64,000 nucleotides of DNA, from assembly GCF_002153425.1 (NCBI RefSeq), contig NZ_KZ119600.1, forward strand, positions 3,745,743-3,809,742, written 5' to 3'. The position numbers and the translations under genes are program-made. This DNA comes from Litchfieldia alkalitelluris (GTDB lineage Bacteria > Bacillota > Bacilli > Bacillales > Salisediminibacteriaceae). This document shows positions 1 to 8,604 of the stretch, piece by piece. Within the stretch, counting starts at the first letter, position 1, and each line of letters opens with the position of its first letter. The notes below the pieces were generated by a model. The model worked only from the letters and a program-made list of their open reading frames with translations, ran no database searches and had not been told where the DNA came from.

Positions 1-52
1 TATTATTTGGGTTAATTTCCACTTCTCCAGCATATTTCGTTTCAATTTTCAC
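1..52 (-). CDS. fliW: FliW flagellar assembly factor, N-terminal fragment (runs off the window)
   Basis: The first bases encode, on the minus strand, the start of a protein reading VKIETKYAGEVEINPN, which matches the conserved N-terminus of FliW. FliW binds flagellin and antagonises the RNA-binding protein CsrA. A GTG start at 52 is preferred because GGAG lies 8 bases upstream; an in-frame ATG at 73 is possible but has no ribosome site. The position after yviE agrees with the Bacillus flgL-yviE-fliW-csrA order. Only about 17 codons are visible, so the call rests on a short match plus synteny. Confidence 0.72.
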   Translation of the reverse strand, partial: MKIETKYAGEVEINPNN

Positions 53-304
53 TTTGCTCACTCCGGTTTTCATTTTGTCAAAAAATATGAGTAATTGTGA
101 TTTAATATCAAAAATTGTCGTAAACCTTATTAAACCCTATTGTACCACGATTTTTGTCGGAACATAGTACGTAAAACGAAATTTTTTTTAAATTTTACCT
201 AGTTTTTTTGATTTATTACAACTAAATAGACATAGTTTAATGGTTTTAAATGGAAAAATCCCCACATGATTATTCATGCAGGGATAACACATATCGACAT
301 TCTC

Positions 305-886
305 TTATAATTGCTGATTCACATTTGCACCGACCACCGTAAAATTAATCCATTCCTTTTGCTTGAGGTAGGCACTTGTCTCCCACCTTGGAATGTGAAT
401 CTCTGGTTCAAAGGTTTGAAACTGAATGTTTGGATCGGGCCATTCCACATTTACACTTACTTCCGAAGGGGTATAATCAAACTTCACTTTAAAGGCATTA
501 CCTGGAATTGTACCTTGGCCCACTTCTGGAAGCTGGCGTTCTCCATTTTGCCGAGCGATTTGAGCTAGGGCGTTGCCACCATTTTCAATCCGCTTCAACT
601 GCTCCCCTTCTCTTGCAGTTTTCGCAACATACTGACTAATATTTTGCATACCTTTAGCCGCATTTTCTTTTACGCGTCGTAACGGACTTTTTAAATCAGC
701 ATCTGCAAAGGCTTCCGCTTGATCAATGAATAGCTTGGAGGCGGTTGTGCTGATGTGAAGTCGTCCTGCCAAGTCTTGGTCCACAGACATCACTGCGTTT
801 CGCTGCGAAATACTCATCTGCGGCTTAGAATATTGCCTCCCAATTTCCGCTCTACCAGTTTCGATTAAAACTTGAGGAAGATTCAT
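305..886 (-). CDS. yviE: YviE-like flagellar-operon protein (DUF6470 family)
   Basis: A 193-residue protein with no signal peptide or membrane segment. It begins MNLPQVLIETGRAEIG, has a basic, helical central part (about residues 65-110) and ends with a beta-rich half containing repeated acidic-aromatic stretches. This fits YviE of Bacillus (about 190 residues), whose role is unknown. The ATG follows AGAGGGGAC. It lies between flgL and fliW, as in B. subtilis. A terminator-like hairpin follows flgL upstream, so yviE-fliW probably has its own promoter. Family assignment rests on length, context and the N-terminal motif. Confidence 0.8.
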   Translation of the reverse strand: MNLPQVLIETGRAEIGRQYSKPQMSISQRNAVMSVDQDLAGRLHISTTASKLFIDQAEAFADADLKSPLRRVKENAAKGMQNISQYVAKTAREGEQLKRIENGGNALAQIARQNGERQLPEVGQGTIPGNAFKVKFDYTPSEVSVNVEWPDPNIQFQTFEPEIHIPRWETSAYLKQKEWINFTVVGANVNQQL

Positions 887-938
887 TATATTTGTCCCCT
901 CTACTTTTAAAATGACTCACACTTTTCAGAGTGTAAAT

Positions 939-977
939 AATTAACTAAACGTTCCTAGACTTTTGGTTTAGTTAATT
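939..977. repeat. 12-bp inverted repeat upstream of yviE
   Basis: Arms AATTAACTAAAC (939-950) and GTTTAGTTAATT (966-977) are perfect inverted repeats separated by 15 bases. They lie about 55 bases before the yviE start. Neither side has a clear U-tract, so this is not an obvious terminator. It may be a leader stem-loop or an operator; nothing in the sequence decides. Confidence 0.5.
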
Positions 978-1037
978 TTATGAAAAAAAATTTATTCATT
1001 TATAAAAGATAAAAACATTCAACTTATTATGCCATAA

Positions 1038-1197
1038 ACAACAATCCTCGAGACTCCTGCGGAATAACGGGCCAGACGAGACCCCGCAGGGCGATTTTCC
1101 CGAGGAGGCTTGGCGGTTCGTCCGCGGCACAGAAGACACTGCGAAGAATGAGCAGATGTCGCACTTGTACCTTGCGTGAAAGCGAGTGGATTGTTGT
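1038..1197. repeat. Intergenic palindromic element with 10-bp terminal inverted repeats
   Basis: A GC-rich 160-bp block in an AT-rich intergenic gap. Its ends are the perfect inverted pair ACAACAATCC (1038-1047) and GGATTGTTGT (1188-1197). The interior has the pattern ACTCCTGCGG ... ACCCCGCAGGG ... CCCGAGGAGGC ... AAAGCGAGTGGA, which I recognise as a family of non-coding dispersed elements seen between genes in many Bacillaceae. The open frames across it look like chance. It lies between yviE and the flgL terminator. Confidence 0.65.
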
Positions 1198-1248
1198 GAA
1201 ATGGCAGGAAATACACTATTCGTTGAAGGTATGAAATAATTTTAAAAA

Positions 1249-1283
1249 GCTGTGAAGGAAGGAGCGCTCCCTCGCATCACAGC
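1249..1283 (-). terminator. Rho-independent terminator after flgL
   Basis: On the minus strand GCTGTGA ... TCACAGC brackets an inner GGAGCGCTCC palindrome and is followed by TTTTTAAAA. It starts 30 bases beyond the flgL stop codon. Confidence 0.7.
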
Positions 1284-1313
1284 ACTATTCTGTCAATCTC
1301 TTAAACAAACTAA

Positions 1314-2483
1314 TTATCTTAAGAAGTCCATTAACGTTGGTTGAAGAATACGTGATGTAGATGAAAGGGCAGCACGGTGAATGTTTTCAGCTGAAAGTAG
1401 TTCAGTGATTACCTTTTCTATATCTGCATCTTCGTTATTGGACATGGTACGTCGGGCAATCACTTCCTGCTGTTGCACCCGTTGGTCAATCATTTCCACT
1501 CGGTTATAACGAGCACCTAATTCTGCGCGCTCATTCACTATTTTTTCCATTTGCCTGTCCATGTTTCCAATCATCTTTGTTAATTCTTCAGCAGATGTAT
1601 TCGGATCCTCCAAGGCTCTTTCTAGTTGAATGAGGTCACCAAAGAAATCAGTGGAGAAAACATTTTCCGGACGAATATTAACTGGAATAGTAACTCCTTT
1701 TAAGAGTTCGATATTCACGGTTTGACCATTAGTGGATACGGCATTGTTCATAGATACAATGACTTGGCGATCTTGAAGCTCTTCGGTTTCCCCGTTGGCA
1801 TTCAATAAAATTTCTTGATTATCCTCGCCGGGGGCCGTTATGGTAATGGTTTTATTCGGATCCAGTTCACCTGTATTAGGATCAACCCTCTGGTACGTAA
1901 ACTGATCACCTTGTTTTTCCGCCAAAACAAATCGTTCGCTGTTATGCGTAAGCACATGAGCCGTAGCTCCACGCTCAATCGCACCATCTGGAAGTCCGTT
2001 CAGCTCTCCTGCCACTCCAGCAAATCCAACGTTAAAATTCGCTGAGGTTACTGGTGCCTGGGTTGTATTGGTCCCGTTAAAGATATATTTGTTATTGGAT
2101 TTCGTATTCGCCAATGATTCAAGGTGCTCTCGAAGCTGCCTCACCTCTTTAGCAATATTAGCACGTTGTGTCTCTTCATACGTATCGTTCGCTGCCTGAA
2201 CGGCCAACTCACGCACTCGTTGAACTGCCTGTGTCGCTTCGTCTAATGTTGCATCGGCATTATCCATCCAGTTATAAACTTCCGACAGGTTACGGTTAAA
2301 CTGCTGCACTTCTGTCACCTGTGTCCGGTAGCGCATTCCATTCATGGCCACAACTGGATCTTGTGAGGCGCGGCTTATTTTTTTCCCCGTTGCTAGCTGG
2401 TCTTGCAGCGTCTGCAATGTTTTAAAGCTCTGGCTTAAGTATCCTAGTGAATTTTGTGTCAGCATGGATTGTGTGACTCGCAT
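1314..2483 (-). CDS. flgL: Flagellar hook-associated protein 3 (FlgL, HAP3)
   Basis: HAP3 forms the second junction ring between the hook and the flagellin filament and is exported by the flagellar type III apparatus. The N-terminus MRVTQSMLTQNSLGYLSQS and the helical C-terminus (TELLSAENIHRAALSSTSRI) have the flagellin-like D0/D1 organisation, with a variable beta domain at about residues 140-300. Length 389 residues is larger than B. subtilis FlgL (about 300), the extra being in the variable domain. I chose the ATG at 2483, 6 bases after AGGTG; an in-frame GTG lies at 2492. It is separated from flgK by 1.67 kb of repeats, instead of the usual few bases. Confidence 0.95.
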   Translation of the reverse strand: MRVTQSMLTQNSLGYLSQSFKTLQTLQDQLATGKKISRASQDPVVAMNGMRYRTQVTEVQQFNRNLSEVYNWMDNADATLDEATQAVQRVRELAVQAANDTYEETQRANIAKEVRQLREHLESLANTKSNNKYIFNGTNTTQAPVTSANFNVGFAGVAGELNGLPDGAIERGATAHVLTHNSERFVLAEKQGDQFTYQRVDPNTGELDPNKTITITAPGEDNQEILLNANGETEELQDRQVIVSMNNAVSTNGQTVNIELLKGVTIPVNIRPENVFSTDFFGDLIQLERALEDPNTSAEELTKMIGNMDRQMEKIVNERAELGARYNRVEMIDQRVQQQEVIARRTMSNNEDADIEKVITELLSAENIHRAALSSTSRILQPTLMDFLR

Positions 2484-2598
2484 TCCTATCACCTACTTCT
2501 ATCAATATATTGATCTTTTTGTCTAGTTTATTTGATTACCGTTTTTATTTTTTTGCATGTGGTGTTTTGGGTAATTGTGTTTCAATTATATCGGGTAT

Positions 2599-4080
2599 CT
2601 TACATGAATTTGCTATTTTTGGTTGGTTTCGCGTTCGATTAAGGGTTTATCTCACGCGAGTTTGTTGCTTTTCTCGAGTTTCGCGTGTGATTAAGCGGCT
2701 ATCTCACGTGAGTTTCTTGTTTATTACGATTTTGGCGTTCGATTACAGGCCTATCTCACGCGAGTTTCCCACTTTTCTCGGTTTTCGCGTGCGATTAAGC
2801 GTCTATCTCACGTGAGTTTCTTGTTTTTCGCGGTTTACGCGTTCGATTATCGATCTATCTCACGTGAGTTTCTTGCTTTTCGCGATTTTCACGTGCGATT
2901 AAGCTCCTATCTCACGTGAGTTTCTTGCTTTTCTCGATTTTCACGTGCGATTACGCTCCTATCTCACGTGAGTTTCCTACTTTTCTCGATTTTCGCGTTC
3001 GATTACGCGCCTATCTCACGTGAGTTTTTCACTTTTCACGGTTTTCGCGTGCGATTAAGCGCCTATCTCACGCGAGTTTTCCACTTTTCGCGATTTTCAC
3101 GTGCGATTTAGCTCCTATCTCACGTGAGTTTCCTACTTTTCTCGATTTTCGCGTTCGATTACGCGCCTATCTCACGTGAGTTTTTCACTTTTCACGGTTT
3201 TCGCGTGCGATTAAGCGCCTATCTCACGCGAGTTTTCCACTTTTCGCGATTTTCACGTGCGATTTAGCTCCTATCTCACGTGAGTTTCCTACTTTTCTCG
3301 ATTTTCGCGTTCGATTACGCGCCTATCTCACGTGAGTTTTTCACTTTTCACGGTTTTCGCGTGCGATTAAGCGCCTATCTCACGCGAGTTTTCCACTTTT
3401 CGCGATTTTCACGTGCGATTTAGCTCCTATCTCACGTGAGTTTCCTACTTTTCTCGATTTTCGCGTTCGATTACGCGCCTATCTCACGTGAGTTTTTCAC
3501 TTTTCACGGTTTTCGCGTGCGATTAAGCGCCTATCTCACGCGAGTTTTCCACTTTTCGCGATTTTCACGTGCGATTTAGCTCCTATCTCACGTGTGTTTC
3601 TTGCTTTTCTCGATTTTCACGTGCGATTAAGCTCCTATCTCACGTGAGTTTCCTACTTTTCTCGATTTTCGCGTTCGATTAAGCTCCTATCTCACGTGAG
3701 TTTTTCACTTTTATCGGTTTTCGCGTTCGATTAAGCGTCTATCTCACGTGAGTTTTTCACTTTTCACGGTTTTCGCGTGCGATTAAGCGTCTATCTCACG
3801 CGAGTTTTCCACTTTTCGCGATTTTCACGTGCGATTTAGCTCCTATCTCACGTGAGTTTCCTACTTTTCTCGATTTTGGCGTTCGATTACAGGCCTATCT
3901 CACGTGAGTTTTCCACTTTTCTTGGAATTCGCGTACGATTAAGGTCCTATCTCACGCGAGTTTCTCACTTTTCTCGGTTTTCTCGTGCGATTAAGGGCCT
4001 ATCTCACGTGAGTTTCCCACTTCCCACTAGTTTCGCGTGAGATCAAGCACCTAACTCACGCGAATCCCTCGCACTTAACG
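2599..4080. repeat. Array A: 52-bp tandem palindromic repeats between flgK and flgL
   Basis: CTCACG occurs at exact 52-bp steps from 2651 to 4055, giving 28 sites and 27 periods; the junctions I checked in detail show no insertion or deletion. A degenerate unit starts at 2599. Each unit carries the 10-bp palindrome CTCACGTGAG (or CTCACGCGAG) and a second motif about 30 bases on, TCGCGTGCGATT or TCACGTGCGATT. From about 2999 to 3597 the units are organised in a 156-bp (three-unit) higher-order repeat: GATTACGCGC recurs at 3001, 3157, 3313 and 3469. Both strands are AT-rich apart from the CpG-bearing motifs, and the open frames across the array have no ribosome sites. Its position places it inside the flgK-flgL transcript. 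Confidence 0.95.
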
Positions 4081-4156
4081 GTTTTCACGTTAGATTCCAA
4101 TCCCAGAGCCCAACCAAACTACAAACCTACTAATCTAACACCTATTTACCTTTTAT

Positions 4157-5809
4157 CTATCGACCTACTACACCCATTCGGTTAATAATCACATCTAGCA
4201 TTTCGTCGACGGCAGTGATACTTCTCGCCGCTGCGTTATAAGCATGCTGGAATTGAATCAAGTTCGTAAGCTCTTCGTCCAATGACACTCCGCTGACTGA
4301 CATGCGGCGCTCATCAACAGAATCCCTCAGGGTCGCTGAATTTCGTGTCATACGCTCTGCTTCATTTGCATTAACGGCCATGTCACCTATAATCCCTTGG
4401 TAAAATGCCTGTACATTTGTTGTTGCACTGCCTCCAAAACTTATGGAAGCGTCCTTCACATTGGCTAAAGCTAAAGCATTTGAGCCATCTCCACTGAAAC
4501 CAATCTCAGCTGGAGTATCTCCATCAGCCGCTCCAGACGCAGCTATATTATCAAGATTACGAATGATATCGTCATGTACTTTGAGACGCTGTGCCGCCCC
4601 CTTGATAGAATCCTCCGTAATTTCCGTTGTTCCCCGTGCATAGGTGAAAAAATCGAATCCTAAACCATCATGAGCTTTTTCCCCATCAGTGATTTCTGAT
4701 AGACTCCAACCTTCACTGTGAACCTTATTAAATGCTTCCACGAAGGTGAATACCATTTGATCTAGCTGTGCCATCATCTCAGGGTATAGGCCCTTTTCGT
4801 TCCCTTGACTGTCAAGATAGCCGTGGGATTCTATTAATGCAGAGAAGGATCCTGGTGATCGGAATGCTTCTAAACTATCAAAAGTCATTACGCCACCTTT
4901 TCCTTCTAATTCTGCAACACTTTCGATACCTTCCAGCGCCCTTGGTTTTGCAATAAACATTTTATCTACTAAACCAGAATCTTCATCATAGGATATATGC
5001 AATTCGTTTGCCTCAAGGCGCGTCCCATCTACCAGCGTCACACCCATGTCTCGGCCATTTCCATCTAATAGTTTAATGGTGTATCGGCCAGCTGCCATAT
5101 CCTTAGCTAGACCGCCACTCCCTACCTGTTCAACAGAAACATTAATAAACTGGGAAAGCTCGTCCACTAGAATGTCCCGTTGGTCGTAGAGGTCATTGGA
5201 TAAATGTCCATGTGGTTCAATAGCTGCAATCTGTTTATTAATATTATTAACTTGTCGTAATAACGAGTTAATTTGATCCTGCTCTACTTGTAGCTGGTTC
5301 TTCTGATCATTTTGAACAGCCTGAAGGGAGTTATACGTATAGTTAAACGTCTCCGAAAGGGCAATACCACGCTGACGCACAACCGATCTCGCACCTGCGT
5401 CCTCAGGATGTACAGATAAATCTTGTAGAGACTGCCAGAAACGATCCATCATGTTAGCAAGGCCATCTTCCGTCGGCTCATTCATAATATCTTCCATTTT
5501 CACAAGAGACTCATGTAAACTATTCCAGTAGCCATGCTTATTGTTTTCCCCACGAAACTGGTCGTCTAAGTAAACTTCACGAATTCTCGTGATCTCTCCT
5601 GCCGTTACACCCGACCCTAATTGCCCCGTAATTGATGGCTGGGAAAAACCAGGTGTTGGGAATCCTCCTGTTGGCTGCAGATTTACACGTTGTCTTGAAT
5701 AACCAGGTGTATTTGCATTTGCTATATTATGTCCTGTCGTTTGAATCGCCGTTTGCTGTGCTGACAGGGCTCGGCGTGCAGTTTCTAATCCGTGAAACGT
5801 GGATTTCAT
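4157..5809 (-). CDS. flgK: Flagellar hook-associated protein 1 (FlgK, HAP1)
   Basis: HAP1 is the first hook-filament junction protein. The 550-residue product starts MKSTFHGLETARRALSAQQ and contains the rod/hook signature TTGHNIANANTPGYSRQRV at about residues 24-42. It ends with the conserved helix SGVSLDEELTNLIQFQHAY plus AARSITAVDEMLDVIINRMG. A variable middle domain (about 200-450) is typical. GGAGAGATAGAG precedes the ATG. It is transcribed after flgN and before array A and flgL. No frameshift or missing end is seen. Confidence 0.96.
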   Translation of the reverse strand: MKSTFHGLETARRALSAQQTAIQTTGHNIANANTPGYSRQRVNLQPTGGFPTPGFSQPSITGQLGSGVTAGEITRIREVYLDDQFRGENNKHGYWNSLHESLVKMEDIMNEPTEDGLANMMDRFWQSLQDLSVHPEDAGARSVVRQRGIALSETFNYTYNSLQAVQNDQKNQLQVEQDQINSLLRQVNNINKQIAAIEPHGHLSNDLYDQRDILVDELSQFINVSVEQVGSGGLAKDMAAGRYTIKLLDGNGRDMGVTLVDGTRLEANELHISYDEDSGLVDKMFIAKPRALEGIESVAELEGKGGVMTFDSLEAFRSPGSFSALIESHGYLDSQGNEKGLYPEMMAQLDQMVFTFVEAFNKVHSEGWSLSEITDGEKAHDGLGFDFFTYARGTTEITEDSIKGAAQRLKVHDDIIRNLDNIAASGAADGDTPAEIGFSGDGSNALALANVKDASISFGGSATTNVQAFYQGIIGDMAVNANEAERMTRNSATLRDSVDERRMSVSGVSLDEELTNLIQFQHAYNAAARSITAVDEMLDVIINRMGVVGR

Positions 5810-5912
5810 CTCTATCTCTCCAATCTAGATCGTGCTGAACTAGTTTCAAATTTTATCTATTTCCGATATTTGTAGTTGGAACAACCTACGATTTACTCGC
5901 TTTCCACGTGTG

Positions 5913-6121
5913 GTTGATGAGACCTGCGCAAACTCGCTTTCCGTGGAGAAGCCGGCAAGCCGCTTCGAGCTTCGCTCTGCAGGGTCTTGCCCTGCCTTCC
6001 TTTTCCACAGGAACGAGCGCTACTTCGGCGCTAATGCTTCGAGTTGTCTCGACGGATCCGCTCCGGAGTATATACTTGTAGAGGAAGAGACAGTTACCTC
6101 GTTTGCTCCGGTCTCATCAAC
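5913..6121. repeat. Intergenic palindromic element with 12-bp terminal inverted repeats
   Basis: A 209-bp GC-rich block between flgN and flgK. Its ends are the perfect inverted pair GTTGATGAGACC (5913-5924) and GGTCTCATCAAC (6110-6121). The interior reads ACTCGCTTTCCGTGG ... GCAGGGTCTTGCCCTGC ... TTCCACAGGAACGAG, the same general design as the element at 1038-1197 in the opposite sense (AAAGCGAGT / CTCCTGCGG type motifs). An 83-codon open frame across it has no supporting ribosome site. It probably spread as a dispersed Bacillaceae intergenic repeat. Confidence 0.65.
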
Positions 6122-6197
6122 ATCCCTTATTGAAGGGTTGTTAAATAGTTGTGCATTATAAAACAATTATTATTATTCATAGTACACCATGTTTTTT

Positions 6198-6704
6198 CTA
6201 CGCCTTCGAATCGAAAATGGACCTTGTCCCAGGATCTCGATACTCGTCTTGTTTTTCATCTGGGCGCTGATAGTTTCCAAATTGCTGTTGCGGGTGCACC
6301 GCTTCAAGGGAAATGTTGACAAAACGTAAAGACTCTTCAATCAACTGATTATTCAATTCGTTCTGTTGCTGCAGCTTTGTGATTTCTGTGACCAAATGGT
6401 GCTGCCAAACTCCAAGCTCCTTCTGATCCTCTTCAGAAAAAAACGACATGATTCTTTCCATCGTTACGTCTTCTTTCACAATTCCCTTTTCCTCAAGCAT
6501 CTTCGTTACAAAATGATGCCTCGTTGATTCCAGCTTGCGAAGCTGCTGAATCAGGACAGACTCCTCCTTCATCAGCTTCTCCAATCCTGGCATATCCCCT
6601 TTTTTCACTATCTCCTGCTTTTCAAGGGCCTTATCATTGAATTTTTTATGCAATGCTGTCATCGTCTGTAGAATTGTTTTTAATTCCTGTGCTGTTTTCT
6701 CCAT
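6198..6704 (-). CDS. flgN: FlgN-type export chaperone for FlgK/FlgL
   Basis: A 168-residue, highly charged, helical protein (MEKTAQELKTILQTMTALH). FlgN family chaperones bind the C-terminal helices of FlgK and FlgL in the cytosol and pilot them to the export gate. The protein is almost all coiled-coil-compatible heptads to about residue 135, followed by a polar tail (PDEKQDEYRDPG). The start follows GAGGGGG. It sits between flgM and flgK, the place of B. subtilis yvyG/flgN. Sequence in this family is weakly conserved, so context carries much of the weight. Confidence 0.9.
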   Translation of the reverse strand: MEKTAQELKTILQTMTALHKKFNDKALEKQEIVKKGDMPGLEKLMKEESVLIQQLRKLESTRHHFVTKMLEEKGIVKEDVTMERIMSFFSEEDQKELGVWQHHLVTEITKLQQQNELNNQLIEESLRFVNISLEAVHPQQQFGNYQRPDEKQDEYRDPGTRSIFDSKA

Positions 6705-6798
6705 TTAATAAGCCCCCTCTAGCTTTTTTCCCTCACAAACCATTTGTCCAACCAGAACCAAAAACCATACCGCGATCAAAGACCGCCGCCCTCAGTTA

Positions 6799-7053
6799 TC
6801 AATCCCAAAACTCGTAGAATTTCTTTGCTACCTCTTTGGCATCAACCTTATAAGTTCCTTGGTCGATTTCAGCTTTTATACGCTCCACTTTTTCCTGACG
6901 CTCAGTCGTGATTCTCGACATCTCCTGCATTTGCTTTGCCGCAGACGAGATTTGTAACTGATCGTGCTTTTTATTAACATCAGCCTTTTTCTTTGCTCCA
7001 ACATTTTGCTGTTTTTGATAGGCGTTTAGTGAGTGCATTGGATTGACTTTCAT
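6799..7053 (-). CDS. flgM: Anti-sigma-D factor FlgM
   Basis: FlgM holds sigma-D inactive until the hook-basal body is complete. The 84-residue protein has the disordered, basic N-terminal half and the C-terminal sigma-binding helices, VERIKAEIDQGTYKVDAKEV followed by AKKFYEFWD, the classic FlgM signature. AAGGAGG lies 8 bases before the ATG. A sigma-D type promoter at 7137-7163 lies directly upstream, so sigma-D would drive its own inhibitor plus flgN-flgK-flgL, as in B. subtilis. Confidence 0.94.
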   Translation of the reverse strand: MKVNPMHSLNAYQKQQNVGAKKKADVNKKHDQLQISSAAKQMQEMSRITTERQEKVERIKAEIDQGTYKVDAKEVAKKFYEFWD

Positions 7054-7136
7054 CCGAAAACCTCCTTTTTACGAAAACTGGATTCCATAGCCCAGTTAAT
7101 ATAGTCCATTTTTTTCAACAAATTCATCTTCCATAT

Positions 7137-7163
7137 ATATCGGCAAAAACAAATAAATGTTTA
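7137..7163 (-). promoter_or_regulatory. Sigma-D promoter of flgM-flgN-flgK-flgL
   Basis: On the minus strand the sequence is TAAA, 15 bases, GCCGATAT, an exact match to the sigma-D consensus as I know it (TAAA-N15-GCCGATAT). It lies in the gap between yvyF and flgM, about 84 bases before the flgM start. Confidence 0.85.
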
Positions 7164-7171
7164 GCCTCCAC

Positions 7172-7609
7172 TTACTTTCTATTCAAACGTTGATTTAAAG
7201 AATGGTATGTTGTCACTTTTGATCTCTCCGTTTGCTTTTTCCTATCCTCAAAACTCTTTTCTCGATCTATCTGGTCCAACCCAGAACGAATCTCTGAACG
7301 ACACTCCTTACAAATTCTTCCCTCTCGAATGAAGCTACCACATTTTTCACATGGGTAACCCAGGTTAGGGAACTGGGCCAGATGAATCCTACCCTCACGA
7401 ATAAAATGCACAATCAAATCCTTCTCAACCTCCGTGCCCTCATGAACCTCCTCGAGCGAAGCCATTCTGTTCTCCCTCTTTTTAATAAAAGTGTAAACAG
7501 TATTAAACTTTTTCTCCACTTCACGGTGGCACTCATTACATACAGGTCGCAGCGCCTTCACGAAGACCTTCCCACAACTTGGACAATTATCTATATTATT
7601 TAAGCTCAT
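7172..7609 (-). CDS. yvyF: YvyF, zinc-ribbon flagellar-operon protein
   Basis: A 145-residue protein with two treble-clef-like cysteine pairs at the ends: CPSCGKVF with CNEC (residues 9-27), and CEKCGSFIREGRICKEC (about residues 94-110). Between them is a MerR/helix-turn-helix-like stretch, ASLEEVHEGTEVEKDLIVHF. This is the architecture of the Bacillus YvyF family; its role is unknown, though it always sits next to comF and flgM. AGGAGG is 11 bases upstream of the chosen ATG. It is co-oriented with comFC and probably read from the comF promoter. Confidence 0.88.
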   Translation of the reverse strand: MSLNNIDNCPSCGKVFVKALRPVCNECHREVEKKFNTVYTFIKKRENRMASLEEVHEGTEVEKDLIVHFIREGRIHLAQFPNLGYPCEKCGSFIREGRICKECRSEIRSGLDQIDREKSFEDRKKQTERSKVTTYHSLNQRLNRK

Positions 7610-7722
7610 TGGCTCAACGCCTCCTACAAATCCTCTTTTTTATTATATCGACAGGATGACACAAACCATTAGCCTTATTGCAAAAAAAAATTGTTTCAAT
7701 CACCCTCTAATTTGCCCTCCAC

Positions 7723-8601
7723 TCACGTTTTCAAAGATTCCGCAGCCTTTTTCCCAATCCCCCTCGCAACCGTAACTGCGCACACTTCAGCCGCCCCACC
7801 ACCATACAATTCCGCCGCCGCACTTCGAATCGTCGCCCCCGTGGTGTAAATGTCATCAACTATAAGCACCCGCTTCCCCTTCAACTCCACTCCCCCGTCC
7901 TTCACCCGAAATGCCCCCTTCAACGACTCGATCCGCTCCACACGCCCCCTTTTACTCTGCTTCCCATCAGACATACTCACCCGCTCCAGCAACTCCTTCA
8001 CCTGCCCAAATCCCCCCGCCAGAGCCTCCGCCTGATTGAAGCCACGCTCCCAATGCCGCGACCCCTTTAATGGTATCGGAACAACATAATCAAAGTGACC
8101 GAACGACTTCCGCCCCAACTTCCGGAGATCGTCAGTGAACAACTTCGCCAACTGCACATCCCCCCGGTACTTCAAACGCGCCATCACCTCCTGCAGAAAC
8201 TCATTGTACACATACAACGCACGATGCTGGAACGACAACGAATTCCATGGCTCTATCTCCTTCCAGCGTTGACAGTCCGAGCAAACCCCCAACTTCTTTT
8301 TTTCGGGAAAACTTGAAGTAGTCTCCTTCGAACCACTCCCTATATCCGCGTTCTTCTTTCCCCCCACATTATTTTTCCCCACCTCAATCCCCTTCTCTAC
8401 ACTCAGCTCCCCCACCCTTGGCCGACCGCACTCCTTGCATGTAAGTTCTTGAATCCGCTGCAACTGGCCACTGCAAATACCGCAGAGGTGGGTTGTCTGC
8501 GCAATCCCAAGAACCCACCCCCAGCCCATATTCCCTTCAAATGTAGCATCACACCACAAACAACGCTCTGTCCCCTGCACCATTTCCAACCATCTCGCCA
8601 T
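7723..8601 (-). CDS. comFC: ComFC, phosphoribosyltransferase-fold competence protein
   Basis: ComFC/GntX family protein needed for natural transformation; it works with the helicase ComFA in the cytosol. The N-terminal zinc-binding part has CLWC, CGIC, CKECGRP and CSDC pairs. The C-terminal domain carries the type I phosphoribosyltransferase loop VLIVDDIYTTGAT (about residue 245). At 292 residues it is longer than B. subtilis ComFC; the excess is a polar linker (about residues 66-105, rich in K, G and S) between the second and third cysteine groups. GGGGGAG precedes the ATG. It begins only 3 bases after comFA ends; the comFB gene that lies between them in B. subtilis is absent. Confidence 0.93.
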   Translation of the reverse strand: MARWLEMVQGTERCLWCDATFEGNMGWGWVLGIAQTTHLCGICSGQLQRIQELTCKECGRPRVGELSVEKGIEVGKNNVGGKKNADIGSGSKETTSSFPEKKKLGVCSDCQRWKEIEPWNSLSFQHRALYVYNEFLQEVMARLKYRGDVQLAKLFTDDLRKLGRKSFGHFDYVVPIPLKGSRHWERGFNQAEALAGGFGQVKELLERVSMSDGKQSKRGRVERIESLKGAFRVKDGGVELKGKRVLIVDDIYTTGATIRSAAAELYGGGAAEVCAVTVARGIGKKAAESLKT

Positions 8602-8604
8602 TTG

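Noticed and set aside
1019..1216. 65-codon ORF between yviE and flgL
   Set aside because: It is the GC-rich palindromic element read as protein.
2510..4040. Several short ORFs with YRPISREF-type repeats
   Set aside because: They are readings of array A in different frames, without ribosome sites.
2599..4080. CRISPR array
   Set aside because: Whole units are repeated, there are no unique spacers, and no cas gene is present. The same applies to arrays B, C and D.
5910..6161. 83-codon ORF between flgN and flgK
   Set aside because: It coincides with the second palindromic element and has no ribosome site.
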